Source: an uncultured Pseudomonadota bacterium (GTDB lineage: Bacteria; Pseudomonadota; Gammaproteobacteria; Steroidobacterales; Steroidobacteraceae). Taken from it: DNA of 64,000 bases. Under the pieces are notes generated by a model, which worked only from the letters and a program-made list of their open reading frames with translations, ran no database searches and was not told the origin of the DNA. Shown in pieces: positions 21,940 to 30,820 of the stretch. Both the position numbers and the translations under genes were made by a program. The stretch covers positions 22,615-86,614 of the forward strand of contig CADEFQ010000011.1 of NCBI GenBank assembly GCA_902826635.1. Reading direction: 5' to 3'. Each line of letters begins with the position of its first letter. Position 1 is the first letter of the stretch.

Positions 21940-22038
21940 GGGCCGGACTGTACGCCGCAAGCAGTTCGCCCGGGCGACGAAACACGGTGGTCGGGCGTGC
22001 CGGAAAGTCCGATCGTCGCAGGCGGGCAGACGGGGGCC

Positions 22039-22070
22039 AAAAAAAAGCCCGCCGGATGGCGGGCTTTTTG
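22039..22070 (-). terminator. Strong rho-independent terminator after the TorF-type gene
   Basis: An AAAAAAGCCCGCC arm, a GGAT loop and a GGCGGGCTTTTT arm form a perfect GC-rich stem. On the minus strand the stem is followed by about eight T, directly downstream of the porin-like gene. The plus strand also ends in five T, so it may work in both directions. Confidence 0.9.
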
Positions 22071-22092
22071 CTTCAGCGCGTATCGAGGCCTG

Positions 22093-22809
22093 TCATTCGC
22101 CCCAAGGGAAGGTCGTGCTGACAGAAAACAGCACGCGGCCTTCGTTGTTGAACACGTCGTCGGTCACCTTGTCGGCGCCGCTGTTGTCGGTGCCCGTGAA
22201 TTTCAGCGCCAAGCTGAATTTGCCGACGTCGAGGCCGACGGTGGCGCCGTAGTCGAGGTACTCGAAGCCATCGAAAGCGTCACCGTAGTTGTACCCGGCG
22301 TGCAGCGTGATCGAGAAATTCTGCGGCAGCGCGAAGGTGTAGTTCACCTCGGTGTACAGCGCATCATTGCTCGATCCGCCGTAGTCGATGGCATACCACT
22401 GCTTGACGCCGAGGCCCTTCCAGCCGAGCCCGACCGACAGCTCCGGGTACGAGCCGATCTTGGATTTCGTCGCCGTGTTGTCCGAACCCGGGTAGGTGTA
22501 CCAGACGAGGCCCGCGTTCCAGCTGAGGTCGTCGTTGATCGAAGCCTCGTAGCCCGCATACAGGTCGAGCTCCAGCGTTCCATCGACATCGTTGCCGTAG
22601 TCGATGTTGCTCGCCCACGCACCCAGTGAGAAACCCGTCTCGCCGAAGGCGTAGTCGAGGCTCGCCTGGAGCGCGGGATTCTTGGCGCTCAGCGAGACGC
22701 CGCGAAAGTCGTAGTCGGTGACCCCGGTGACCGTCGAGCTGACCTGCGCCTGTGCCGCACCCGCAACACCAAGCAGCGCAACCAGCAGGGTTGTTCTTTT
22801 GAGCCTCAT
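22093..22809 (-). CDS. TorF family putative porin
   Basis: This 238-residue exported protein starts MRLKRTTLLVALLGVAGAAQAQ, a Sec signal cleaved after AQA. The start has an AGGA ribosome-binding site. The mature sequence VSSTVTGVTDYDFRGVSLS is the hallmark of the TorF/Gcw_chp family. Repeated amphipathic strands (LDLYAGYEASINDDLSWNAG, ITLHAGYNYGDAFDG) and the C-terminal VSTTFPWGE follow. It should form an outer-membrane barrel of unknown cargo. Its own promoter and terminator suggest a single-gene unit. Confidence 0.87.
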   Translation of the reverse strand: MRLKRTTLLVALLGVAGAAQAQVSSTVTGVTDYDFRGVSLSAKNPALQASLDYAFGETGFSLGAWASNIDYGNDVDGTLELDLYAGYEASINDDLSWNAGLVWYTYPGSDNTATKSKIGSYPELSVGLGWKGLGVKQWYAIDYGGSSNDALYTEVNYTFALPQNFSITLHAGYNYGDAFDGFEYLDYGATVGLDVGKFSLALKFTGTDNSGADKVTDDVFNNEGRVLFSVSTTFPWGE

Positions 22810-22869
22810 GAAAATCCTCCCAGCATGAAAAGAAGCAAACAGCGTTCGTGCCGCAATTATACGCACCGA

Positions 22870-23226
22870 TCAAGTGTGGGGAACGAAGATCGCGTAAATC
22901 TTGGTGCAATCCTCACGCACGGCCCACGTGCCGGTGTAGCCGGCCGGGACCACGAATGCGTCGCCCGGGCCGAACGTCGCACGCGCGCCCGACTCGCTGA
23001 CGAGCTCCACGCGACCCCTGAGCAACACGCACAGCTCGCTCTCCGTGTAGCGCACACGCCACACGCCTCGCGTGCTCGACCAGTGGCCGGCATGGAACTG
23101 CCCGGTCGCGTCGGTGAACGCGTTCCATGCGCGCTGTTCGGGATCACCGGCCACGAGCCGGTCCGCAGCGGGGCGCGAATCCTCGCCGTCGCCCACCATC
23201 GTCACGGGAATGATTTCCGCACTCAT
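22870..23226 (-). CDS. Small cupin protein (DUF861/EutQ-like)
   Basis: This 118-residue single cupin has YTESELCVLLRGRVELVSESG and FGPGDAFVVPAGYTGTWAVRE, the two cupin motifs, with strict Gly and Pro turns. Its ATG shares a base with the stop of the upstream methyltransferase (TGATG). It may bind a small polar ligand or metal. The typical EutQ/ureidoglycolate context is absent, so no reaction is proposed. Coupling to the methyltransferase suggests a joint role. Confidence 0.75.
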   Translation of the reverse strand: MSAEIIPVTMVGDGEDSRPAADRLVAGDPEQRAWNAFTDATGQFHAGHWSSTRGVWRVRYTESELCVLLRGRVELVSESGARATFGPGDAFVVPAGYTGTWAVREDCTKIYAIFVPHT

Positions 23227-24590
23227 CAGACGTTGATACGCCGACCGGCGTCCTCCTGCATCTTCAACATGAATGCACGCGCCGCGGGCAGCGCATCCTC
23301 GGGTTTCATCAGCCGCTGCTCGACCAGGACCCGCGCGATGTCGTTCAGCGAGCGGCGACCGTCGAGCAGCGACATCATGAACGCGTGGATGCGGGTCGAG
23401 CGCGCATGGGATTGCAGATCGGCGCTCAGCGGGACCGGCAGCGTCGCATCGACGATCCACTCGGGCGGCCCACGTGAGTCGGGCGGCGCAACCGTCGCGG
23501 TCTTGCGCGCGGCCCAGGCGACCGTCGATTCGACGCGGGCGTGGCGGCTCGCGGGGGACTGCATGTACGGCAGCGCCGCCTCGCGCACCACCGGCGGCGC
23601 GAAGCCTGCGCGCTGCACGAGCTCGAGCGCTTCCTCGAGGCTGTACTGCAGCAGCCGCTGCGTGCTCAGGAATGCGAAGGCGACTGAGCCGAGGTTGAGC
23701 CATCGCCCGCCGTCCGCGACGAGCGAATTGATGCGCGCCGCGAGCGCCGGAAACGGCTCCTCCACGATGTCGATGAACCACGGGGTGACGACCACGTCGA
23801 ATGCGCCCGGCTGGAACGGTGCACACATCGCGTCGGCCGCGACCAGCCGCAAGCGCTCGTCCGCCGCGGCAGGCGCCCGCAAGGTCCGCAGCACGGCGTG
23901 CTCGGCCGCGCCCCGCGGCGCGAGCGGGAATTCATGCAACTCGAGCGTGCGGCCGGCATACATCTCCTGCGCGATCGCGAGCAACAGCGGATTCACGTCC
24001 ATGGCGACGGTCAGCGCCGGGCCGTGCCGGCGGTGCAAGTCGTAAGCGAGGCGACCGGCGCCGGCGCCGAGCACGAGCACGCGCGCCCCGGAAAGCGTCT
24101 CGGCGCCCCCGCCATCGAGCAGGTCGAGCGAGGCGGCATTCTCCGCGTCGCCCCATGCCCAGTCCCGGTGGGCATTGACGTAATAGTTCGTCAGGCCCTG
24201 CGACACCGGCATGCGGGTGCGCAGCGCACGCAGCGCGTCCCGGTCGGCCGCCCCGACATGCACCTGCAACGGTTCGAGGATCTGGGTGACGCGTCGACCG
24301 TGGTCCTCGAGCGCAGCGCCGAGCCGCGTCAGGCGCTCGCGGGTGGCGGGCAGGAGGCCCTGGCCGGCCAGTGCCGTTGTGACCCCGTCCGCGTCCGCCC
24401 GCAGTTCGGCCAGCAGCAAGGTCAGGCGCGCGCGCCATTCACCGGCGGCACCCTGCGGGTCGCGGAAGAGCCAGGGCAAGCCGCCGATGACCGGGAACCC
24501 CGCGCTGCATTGCGCGCAGATGTATCCTGCGCGATCCTCGCGTAGCGCGCCGCGATCGCAACGCGGGCACCGCAAAACGTCGACAAGCAT
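23226..24590 (-). CDS. SAM-dependent methyltransferase with N-terminal Trm112-like zinc ribbon
   Basis: This 454-residue protein opens with a zinc ribbon: CPRCDRG then CAQCSAGFPVIGGLPWLF, the Trm112/YcaR fold. After a helical linker, a Rossmann methyltransferase begins at ARVLVLGAGAGRLAYDLHR (motif I) with VAMDVNPLLLAIAQEM (ribose-binding Asp) and AFDVVVTPWFIDIV (motif IV). A C-terminal helical tail with SLNDIARVLVEQ resembles a PqqD-like winged helix and may bind a peptide or metabolite substrate. It is coupled to the cupin and divergent from a GntR regulator. Substrate unknown. Confidence 0.78.
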   Translation of the reverse strand: MLVDVLRCPRCDRGALREDRAGYICAQCSAGFPVIGGLPWLFRDPQGAAGEWRARLTLLLAELRADADGVTTALAGQGLLPATRERLTRLGAALEDHGRRVTQILEPLQVHVGAADRDALRALRTRMPVSQGLTNYYVNAHRDWAWGDAENAASLDLLDGGGAETLSGARVLVLGAGAGRLAYDLHRRHGPALTVAMDVNPLLLAIAQEMYAGRTLELHEFPLAPRGAAEHAVLRTLRAPAAADERLRLVAADAMCAPFQPGAFDVVVTPWFIDIVEEPFPALAARINSLVADGGRWLNLGSVAFAFLSTQRLLQYSLEEALELVQRAGFAPPVVREAALPYMQSPASRHARVESTVAWAARKTATVAPPDSRGPPEWIVDATLPVPLSADLQSHARSTRIHAFMMSLLDGRRSLNDIARVLVEQRLMKPEDALPAARAFMLKMQEDAGRRINV

Positions 24591-24624
24591 ACAACTTGCT
24601 CCGGGGCTGGTAAGCTATCGTGCC

Positions 24625-25413
24625 ATGACAAGAAAACGGGGACGACCAAAAGCGAACGGGCTGGCCCTGCACCATCGCCTCTACATGATGTTGCAGCAAC
24701 AGCTTGCCGACGGCACCATCGCGCCCGGCGCGGCGCTGCCGAGCGAACCGGATCTCGCGCACCGGACACACCTGTCGCGCACGACAGTGCGCCGCGCGCT
24801 CGCGCGCCTGGCCGCCGAGGGAATGATCGAGCGTCGCCACGGCAGCGGCACCTACGCGACCACGCAGGGCGCGGTGCGCGCACGAAGCGCCGCCGCGGTG
24901 GACTGCTCGAAGTTGCTCGGCGACCTGCGGGCCATGGCGCGTACCACCACCACGCGGCTGTTGCACCACGCCATGATCGCGACCCCGCCGAGGGTTCTCG
25001 CGGCGTGCCCGGAGCTGGGGCCGCGGGTGCTCATGGTCCAGCGCACGCGGATCTATCGCGGCAAGCCCTTCGTCGTCATCACCCACTACCTGCCCGAGCG
25101 CCATGCCGCGCTGTTCGCGAAATCACGGCTGAAGAGCCAGCCCACGATCTTCGTTTTCGAGAAAGCGGGCATCACGCCGGCTCGTGGCGATCAACAGATC
25201 ACGGCGACGGCGGCGGACCATGTGTTCTCGCGCGAACTCGCCGTGAACATCGGAGCACCGCTGCTCGCCATCCACCGCGCCATGCGTGACGCCAAGGGCG
25301 CGGTCCTCGAATACCACGAAGCGCTCTACGACCCCGAGTTCATCACGGTGCAGATGGAAGTACAGCGCGAGAAAGTCGGCAAGGACGGCTTTCGCTGGCG
25401 ACCGGTGCGCTGA
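24625..25413 (+). CDS. GntR/HutC-type transcriptional regulator
   Basis: This 262-residue regulator has an N-terminal GntR winged helix (LYMMLQQQLADGTIAPGAALPSEPD split at the turn, RTTVRRALARLAAEGMIERRHGSGTYA). A C-terminal UTRA ligand-sensing domain contains VLMVQRTRIYRGKPFVVITHYLP and VLEYHEALYDPEFI. The start is the ATG 34 bp from the divergent methyltransferase start. It probably controls that divergent pair or the downstream decarboxylase. The effector is unknown. Confidence 0.87.
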   Translation: MTRKRGRPKANGLALHHRLYMMLQQQLADGTIAPGAALPSEPDLAHRTHLSRTTVRRALARLAAEGMIERRHGSGTYATTQGAVRARSAAAVDCSKLLGDLRAMARTTTTRLLHHAMIATPPRVLAACPELGPRVLMVQRTRIYRGKPFVVITHYLPERHAALFAKSRLKSQPTIFVFEKAGITPARGDQQITATAADHVFSRELAVNIGAPLLAIHRAMRDAKGAVLEYHEALYDPEFITVQMEVQREKVGKDGFRWRPVR

Positions 25414-25452
25414 GCGCCACGACGCTGTAGCCATCCTTCGGGTTACTTCCCG

Positions 25453-26853
25453 ATGCCGCCACGCACACGCAGACCTGCAGCGCAGTTCCGCAAGAACCTG
25501 CTCGAAGACGCCGCGCAGCGTGCCGCGCGTTATCTCGACGAACTCGACACACGCGCCGTCGCGCCGCTCCCCGCTGCGATCGCACGACTCGACGATCTCG
25601 ACACGCCCATGCCCGCCGCGCCCACGGATCCCGCGAGCGTGCTCGCGCGCCTCGACGAGATCGTGGGCCCCGCGACCATGGGCATGGCGGGCCCGCGGTT
25701 CTTCGGCTTCGTGATCGGCGGCGCGCTCCCCGCGACGGTGGCGGCCAACTGGCTCGCGACCGCGTGGGACCAGAATGCGGCGCTCGCGACGGCGACGCCC
25801 GGCGTTTCACGCATCGAAGCGGTCGCCCTCGGCTGGCTGATCGACATTCTCGGACTGCCCCCAACGACGCAGGGCGCGTTCGTGACCGGCGCCACGATGG
25901 CGAACTTTACCGCGCTCGCCGCGGCCCGCCATCAGGTGCTCGAGCGGGCCGGCTGGTCGGTCGAAGCGGATGGCCTCTTCGGCGCGCCGCCGATCACCGT
26001 GATCGTCGGCGATGAAGCGCACCCGACGCTGATCAAATCCCTCGGCCTTCTCGGCCTGGGTCGCAATCGCGTCGTACGCGTACCGGTCGACGGCCAGGGT
26101 CGCATGCGCGCCGACCGGCTGCCGCGCATTGAAGGTCCTACGATCCTGTGCCTGCAGGCCGGCAACCTGAACACCGGCGCCTTCGATCCCTTCGATGACC
26201 TCTGCGCCGCCGCGCACGCGGCGGGCGCGTGGTGTCACATCGACGGCGCCTTCGGCCTGTGGGCATCCGCCTCGGCGCAGCTCGCGCCGCTCGCCCGCGG
26301 CATCGGGCTGGCGGACTCGTGGGCCACCGATGCGCATAAGTGGCTCAACGTACCCTACGACAGCGGCATTGCGTTCGTGCGCGAGCCGGGCGCGCTGCCG
26401 GCGGCGATGGCGATCTCCGCGGAGTATCTGCCCGTCGGCGACGGCGCCCGCAATCCCGCGGACTTCACGCCGGAACTGTCGCGCCGCGCGCGCGGCATCG
26501 AAGTGTGGGCGGCACTTGCATCGCTCGGCCGCAGCGGTCTCGCGGAGATGTTCGAGCGCAATTGCCGTGGCGCCCGCAGGTTTGCGGCGGGCCTCGCCGC
26601 CGCCGGCTACGAGGTCCTGAACGACGTCGTGCTGAACCAGGTGCTCGTCTCCTTCGGCACACCCGGCGTCACGGAGCGCGTGGTGCAGGCCGTGCAGTCC
26701 GACGGCACCTGCTGGTGCGGCCGCACGGTGTGGCAGGGCCGCACGGCGCTGCGCATCAGCGTGTGCTCGTGGGCGACGACCGATGACGATATCGAAATGA
26801 GCCTCGAGGCGATGCTGCGCATTGCGGCCACCGTGCCCACCGCCGTGCGCTGA
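25453..26853 (+). CDS. Group II PLP-dependent decarboxylase / aminotransferase-fold enzyme
   Basis: This 466-residue protein has the aromatic-amino-acid/glutamate decarboxylase fold. It has GPRFFGFVIGGALPATVAANWLA, GAFVTGATMANFTALAAARH (phosphate binding), CHIDGAFGLWA (cofactor Asp/His) and the PLP Lys in ATDAHKWLNVPYDSG. The C-terminal LRISVCSWATTDDDI matches PLP decarboxylases. The substrate could be an aromatic or branched amino acid, and a tyramine-type or lyase activity is possible. It follows the GntR gene by 39 bp in the same direction. Confidence 0.8.
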   Translation: MPPRTRRPAAQFRKNLLEDAAQRAARYLDELDTRAVAPLPAAIARLDDLDTPMPAAPTDPASVLARLDEIVGPATMGMAGPRFFGFVIGGALPATVAANWLATAWDQNAALATATPGVSRIEAVALGWLIDILGLPPTTQGAFVTGATMANFTALAAARHQVLERAGWSVEADGLFGAPPITVIVGDEAHPTLIKSLGLLGLGRNRVVRVPVDGQGRMRADRLPRIEGPTILCLQAGNLNTGAFDPFDDLCAAAHAAGAWCHIDGAFGLWASASAQLAPLARGIGLADSWATDAHKWLNVPYDSGIAFVREPGALPAAMAISAEYLPVGDGARNPADFTPELSRRARGIEVWAALASLGRSGLAEMFERNCRGARRFAAGLAAAGYEVLNDVVLNQVLVSFGTPGVTERVVQAVQSDGTCWCGRTVWQGRTALRISVCSWATTDDDIEMSLEAMLRIAATVPTAVR

Positions 26854-26862
26854 TCCTGCGGC

Positions 26863-28128
26863 CTACGCGTCCACCGCTCCGTACCACTCGCGATCGAGGC
26901 GCCTCGACGCCGCCCAGAACAGCGCGCCGCTCACGAGATAGAAGGCCGTAGCGATCAGGATCGAGTACCGCAGTGCGTCGCTGCCGAATCGCGGCGCGAG
27001 AAAATCCGACAGCGCGCCGACGAACAAGGTGCCGCCACCGATGCCGATCAGGTTGATCATGAAAAGGAAGATCGCCGACGCCGTGGCGCGCATCCGCGGT
27101 GCGACGAGGTGCTGCATCGCTGTGTAGACGGGCCCGGTCCAGCTCGCACTCAAGGTCATGGGCACGCAGAAGAGCACACAGGCGAGGATCAGCGACGGCG
27201 CCAGCACCGCCGCGGCAAGGAAAGGCGCGATCGCGACCAGCATCACGCCGGGCAGGATGGCGTAGGCCGCCTTGCTTCGCGCGCCGAGCCGGTCGCCCGC
27301 CCAGCCGCCGAGCCAGATCCCCGCCACACCGAAGACCAGCGTCCCAAGGCCTACGAACCACGCCGTCTGCGCCAGCGTGAGGCCGTGACTGCGGATGAAG
27401 AACGACGGCGTCCAGAAGAGGAGCCCGTAGCCGATCACCGACGAACTCGACGCGCCGAGCGCGAGCAGGAAGAACGAAGGCTTGCGCGCCAGCACGCGCA
27501 GCACCTCGGTGAACGAACCGTTCGCCGGCGGGGGCGCGGCCGCGTACACATCGAGCGCGCCGCGCACGGGCTCACGGACCGTGAGACGAAACACCGGCGC
27601 GAGCAGCAAGCCGCCAATACCGACCGTGAGGAACGCGACACGCCAGTCGACGGCGCTCGCGACGAGCCCTCCGAACAGCGTGCCGAGGCCGCTGCCGATC
27701 GGGATGCCGAACGAGAACACCGCAAACGCGCGCGCGCGCTGCTGCGGTGGAAAGTAGTCGCTGATGAGCGAAAACGCGGGCGCGACGCCGCCCGCCTCGC
27801 CGACGCCGACGCCAACACGGGCGAGCAGCAGTTGCGCGAACGACTGCGCCTGGCCGCAGAGCGCGGTGAACCCGCTCCAAACCGCGAGCGCACCGGTCAT
27901 GATCCAGGTGCGGCTCCTGCGATCCGCGAGGCGCGCGATCGGAATGCCGAGGACGGTATAGAAGAGCGCGAACGCCGCGCCGCTCATCAGGCCGAGCTGC
28001 GTATCGGTGAGGCCCAGATCCCGCTTGATCGGCTCGGCGAGTATCCCGACGATCACGCGATCGACGAAATTGAAGGTGTAGACGACGACGAGGATGAAAA
28101 GGACGTAGGCTCGATAGAGCGGGCTCAT
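26863..28128 (-). CDS. MFS transporter, spinster-like
   Basis: This 421-residue membrane carrier has about twelve hydrophobic segments. The N-terminal half has VYTFNFVDRVIVGILAEPI and the MFS loop 2-3 motif GIPIARLADRRSR. The VGVGEAGGVAPAFSLISDYFPP segment is characteristic of the Spns/hexuronate-like branch. Its start overlaps the end of the anti-sigma factor gene by four bases, so it is the last gene of the sigma/anti-sigma operon. Substrate unknown; related carriers move lipids or organic anions. Confidence 0.83.
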   Translation of the reverse strand: MSPLYRAYVLFILVVVYTFNFVDRVIVGILAEPIKRDLGLTDTQLGLMSGAAFALFYTVLGIPIARLADRRSRTWIMTGALAVWSGFTALCGQAQSFAQLLLARVGVGVGEAGGVAPAFSLISDYFPPQQRARAFAVFSFGIPIGSGLGTLFGGLVASAVDWRVAFLTVGIGGLLLAPVFRLTVREPVRGALDVYAAAPPPANGSFTEVLRVLARKPSFFLLALGASSSSVIGYGLLFWTPSFFIRSHGLTLAQTAWFVGLGTLVFGVAGIWLGGWAGDRLGARSKAAYAILPGVMLVAIAPFLAAAVLAPSLILACVLFCVPMTLSASWTGPVYTAMQHLVAPRMRATASAIFLFMINLIGIGGGTLFVGALSDFLAPRFGSDALRYSILIATAFYLVSGALFWAASRRLDREWYGAVDA

Positions 28129-28877
28129 CGGTGCCTTTCCCAGCTGCGCGCGCGCGCGTCGGCCTCTTCATTGGCATCGAGCGCGTCGCCCGCTATCCGT
28201 TCACCGACGAGCGCTGCTAGCGCCGGCGGCAGTCCGCTGGCGGAGGTGTAATCGCCGCTGCGTTCGCCGCCCGCAGTCATCACCGCGTCGACCTGCCAGC
28301 GGCCCCCTCGCCGGCAGGCGAGGCCCGCGAGCGCTTCGCCGCCGCGCAGGTCGAACGTGCGACAGTACTCACCACTGCCCGAGCGAAAACTGACGCCGAT
28401 GTGCGCGGGCTCACTGCCGGTCTGTGTGCTTGCAAGCTGCGTATCCAGCGCGGCCGCGAGCGAGCCTGCCGCCACGAGTCGCCCGTCCTGCGTCGTGATC
28501 GTTCCCGGCCGCGACAGGAGTCGCGGGCCGAGCAGGAGACCAAGCACGAGGCTCGCGGCGAGCGCGCCCCATTGCGGCCACGACCAGCCGGCCGCGCGCG
28601 CGGCGGGGAATATTGGCCGCGCCGCGCGAGGCGCCGGCAGCGGCTGCACATTGGCCGGCGCGGGCCGCCCGTGCGCGGCCGCGACGAGTCGCTCAGGCAC
28701 CGGTTCCGCAAGCACGGGGTCGAAGGCGCGCGACAGCGTGGTACGCAGGCGCCGCGCCGCCTCGACGCGTTGCGCGAGTGCCGGATCGCGCGCGAGCGCT
28801 GCCTCGAATTCGCTGCGCGCCGTCGTGTCGAGCTCGCCATCGACGTACGCCATCAAAGTTTCGTCGGACGGTGTCAT
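28125..28877 (-). CDS. Membrane anti-sigma factor
   Basis: This 250-residue protein begins with the anti-sigma helix bundle (MTPSDETLMAYVDGELD, then ALARDPALAQRVEAARRLR). A proline-rich linker and a single transmembrane segment near WGALAASLVLGLLLGPRLLS follow. The C-terminal periplasmic domain has ISVSFR-like strands and a lone pair of cysteines (GEYCRTFD, LAGLACRRGG), which could be redox-sensing. It overlaps the sigma gene by four bases. It should hold the ECF factor at the membrane until a signal releases it. Confidence 0.82.
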   Translation of the reverse strand: MTPSDETLMAYVDGELDTTARSEFEAALARDPALAQRVEAARRLRTTLSRAFDPVLAEPVPERLVAAAHGRPAPANVQPLPAPRAARPIFPAARAAGWSWPQWGALAASLVLGLLLGPRLLSRPGTITTQDGRLVAAGSLAAALDTQLASTQTGSEPAHIGVSFRSGSGEYCRTFDLRGGEALAGLACRRGGRWQVDAVMTAGGERSGDYTSASGLPPALAALVGERIAGDALDANEEADARARSWERHR

Positions 28878-29377
28878 GGAGTGGGTCCTCGCCCGCCGAG
28901 CAGTGTCATCAACGTGTCGCGGCCGCGTGCGAGTCGGCTCGTGAGTGTCCCGATCGGTACATCCATTACCGCAGCCGCCTCCTTGTACGACAGGCCCTCG
29001 ACGAGCACGAGACCGACTGCTAGCCGCTGCTCATCAGGCAGCCGCGTCATGGCGGCCTCGACAGACAGCAGGTCTGCATCACCGTCGCCCGCCGGGTCCC
29101 GAAGCTCCTCGACATCGACATCACCGGCGAGCGAGCGGCGGCGCCGGCTCCGGGCTCGCGTCTCGTCGATCCACGCGTTGCGCATGATGCCGAATATCCA
29201 GTGTGCCAGTGGCGAACCGGGCCGCCACTGATCGCCGTGCGTCAGCGCGCGCTCGACGGCGATCTGCACGAGATCGTCGGCGTCGTGCGGATCACGCGCA
29301 ACGGTACGCGCAAAGCGCCGCAGCCTCGGCAGCAATGCAACGATCTCGCGGCGGACAGTGGCGGGGCCGGAACTCAT
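28874..29377 (-). CDS. ECF RNA polymerase sigma factor
   Basis: This 167-residue factor has region 2 (LRRFARTVARDPHDADDLVQIAVERAL, read in parts, with HWIFGIMRNAWIDE) and region 4 (AMTRLPDEQRLAVGLVLVEGLSYKEAAAVMDVPIGTLTSRLARGR, where the helix-turn-helix is GLSYKEAAAVMDVPIGTL). Both match the extracytoplasmic-function group. It is followed, with 4-bp overlaps, by its probable anti-sigma factor and an MFS carrier. It is divergent from an S8 protease gene, a likely regulon member. Confidence 0.9.
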   Translation of the reverse strand: MSSGPATVRREIVALLPRLRRFARTVARDPHDADDLVQIAVERALTHGDQWRPGSPLAHWIFGIMRNAWIDETRARSRRRRSLAGDVDVEELRDPAGDGDADLLSVEAAMTRLPDEQRLAVGLVLVEGLSYKEAAAVMDVPIGTLTSRLARGRDTLMTLLGGRGPTP

Positions 29378-29468
29378 CTCTCCATGAGCCTACGACCGGG
29401 ACCGCGATTTTCTTCCATTGGTCTCCTGACCCGACACCGCGCGGATGCCTTGGGGCATCATCAGCGTC

Positions 29469-30755
29469 ATGGGACATGATGGCATAAGGCAGCTCGCGCT
29501 CGCCGCGCTCGTGGTGACCGTCCTTGCGCCACCGGGTGCGGGCGCGCAGGTGTCCCTGCCGACTGTGCCCAAGATCGAGGTCCCGGGCCTGCCGACATTG
29601 GACGTTCCCGGGGCGGCAACAGGCCTCGCGAGTGACGTCGCCACCGACGCACGACGCCTGCGCATCCGCAATCTCCTGCGTCTGCATCCGCGCGAGCTCG
29701 ATCGCGACCCCGCGGGCGAGCTGATCGTGCTCGGCGAGATCCTCGCGTTCTCACCCACCGGGGAATCGCTCGCGCGCCTGCGCGGCGCGGGCTTCACCGT
29801 CCTGCGCGAGAGCGTGCTCGCGAGCCTCGTCGCGCGCATCGTCGTGTTGTCAGCGCCGGCGGGTGTTTCAACCCGCCGCGCGCTCGCGCTCGTGCGTCGG
29901 GCCGACGCGGCCGGCCTCTACGATTTCAATCACGTGCATCTCGACGCCGGCACGGCGGGCACGGGTATCGGCACCGCGCCGGCGACGACGACGGAACCGG
30001 CGCTGGCCGCCGTTCGCGCCGGTGCGCCCGTTCGCATCGGCCTCATCGACACGGGTGTCGACAGCACGCTTGCCGTGTTCGCGCGCGCAACGATCCACCG
30101 CGACGGCTGCAACGGAGCGCCCGTCCCTGCGCCGCATGGGACAGCGGTCGCCTCGTTGCTGGTCGATAGCTTTCCCGATGCGACACTTTATGCGGCCGAT
30201 GTGTTCTGCGAGAGTCCCGCGGGCGGCGCATCGGACCGCATTGCCGCTGCGCTCGACTGGATGGCGCGCGAGCACGTTGCGATCGTCAACGCGAGCCTCG
30301 TCGGCCCCCGCAACCTCATGGTCGAAGCCGCGACTCGCCTGCTGGTCGCGCGCGGTGTGCTGATCGTCGCCGCGGTCGGCAACGACGGTCCGGCCGCACT
30401 GCCGCTCTTCCCGGCGGCGTATCCAGGCGTCGTCGGCGTAACTGCGGTCGACGCAAAGAACAAGGTGCTCCCGGAAGCCTGTCGCGGCGAGCAAGTCGAC
30501 TTCGCCGCGCGCGGTGCCGATCTAGCGGCGTTCGGTGGGGCGGGCGATCGCGTGCCCGTGCGCGGGACTTCGTTTGCGGCGCCGCTCGTGGCCGCGCGTC
30601 TCGCCGCGCTCTTGGGGGCGCCCGATCCGGCGGCAGCCGCCGCCGCCGTGGCGACTCTCTCGCACGAGGCCGTCGACCTCGGTCGCAAGGGACGCGACAT
30701 AATCTACGGAGACGGCTATCTCGCACCTCTCGTGGATCTCGCGGGAAGAAAATAG
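29469..30755 (+). CDS. Exported S8 (subtilisin-like) serine protease
   Basis: This 428-residue protein starts MGHDGIRQLALAALVVTVLAPPGAGAQ, a Sec signal. The catalytic triad is intact: Asp194 in IGLIDTGVD, His223 in PHGTAVASLL and Ser368 in RGTSFAAPLVAARL. The oxyanion Asn is likely in IVAAVGNDGP. An N-terminal region of about 130 residues (LRIRNLLRLHPRELDRDPAGE onward) resembles a propeptide/inhibitor domain. It is divergent from the ECF sigma operon and upstream of a second exported protein, which suggests an envelope-stress or processing role. Confidence 0.88.
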   Translation: MGHDGIRQLALAALVVTVLAPPGAGAQVSLPTVPKIEVPGLPTLDVPGAATGLASDVATDARRLRIRNLLRLHPRELDRDPAGELIVLGEILAFSPTGESLARLRGAGFTVLRESVLASLVARIVVLSAPAGVSTRRALALVRRADAAGLYDFNHVHLDAGTAGTGIGTAPATTTEPALAAVRAGAPVRIGLIDTGVDSTLAVFARATIHRDGCNGAPVPAPHGTAVASLLVDSFPDATLYAADVFCESPAGGASDRIAAALDWMAREHVAIVNASLVGPRNLMVEAATRLLVARGVLIVAAVGNDGPAALPLFPAAYPGVVGVTAVDAKNKVLPEACRGEQVDFAARGADLAAFGGAGDRVPVRGTSFAAPLVAARLAALLGAPDPAAAAAAVATLSHEAVDLGRKGRDIIYGDGYLAPLVDLAGRK

Positions 30756-30820
30756 CGGGCCCGGACGTTCTCTCCACATGAAGGCCGCGGATGGACCACG
30801 GCCACCAGTGAGGAGTCGTC

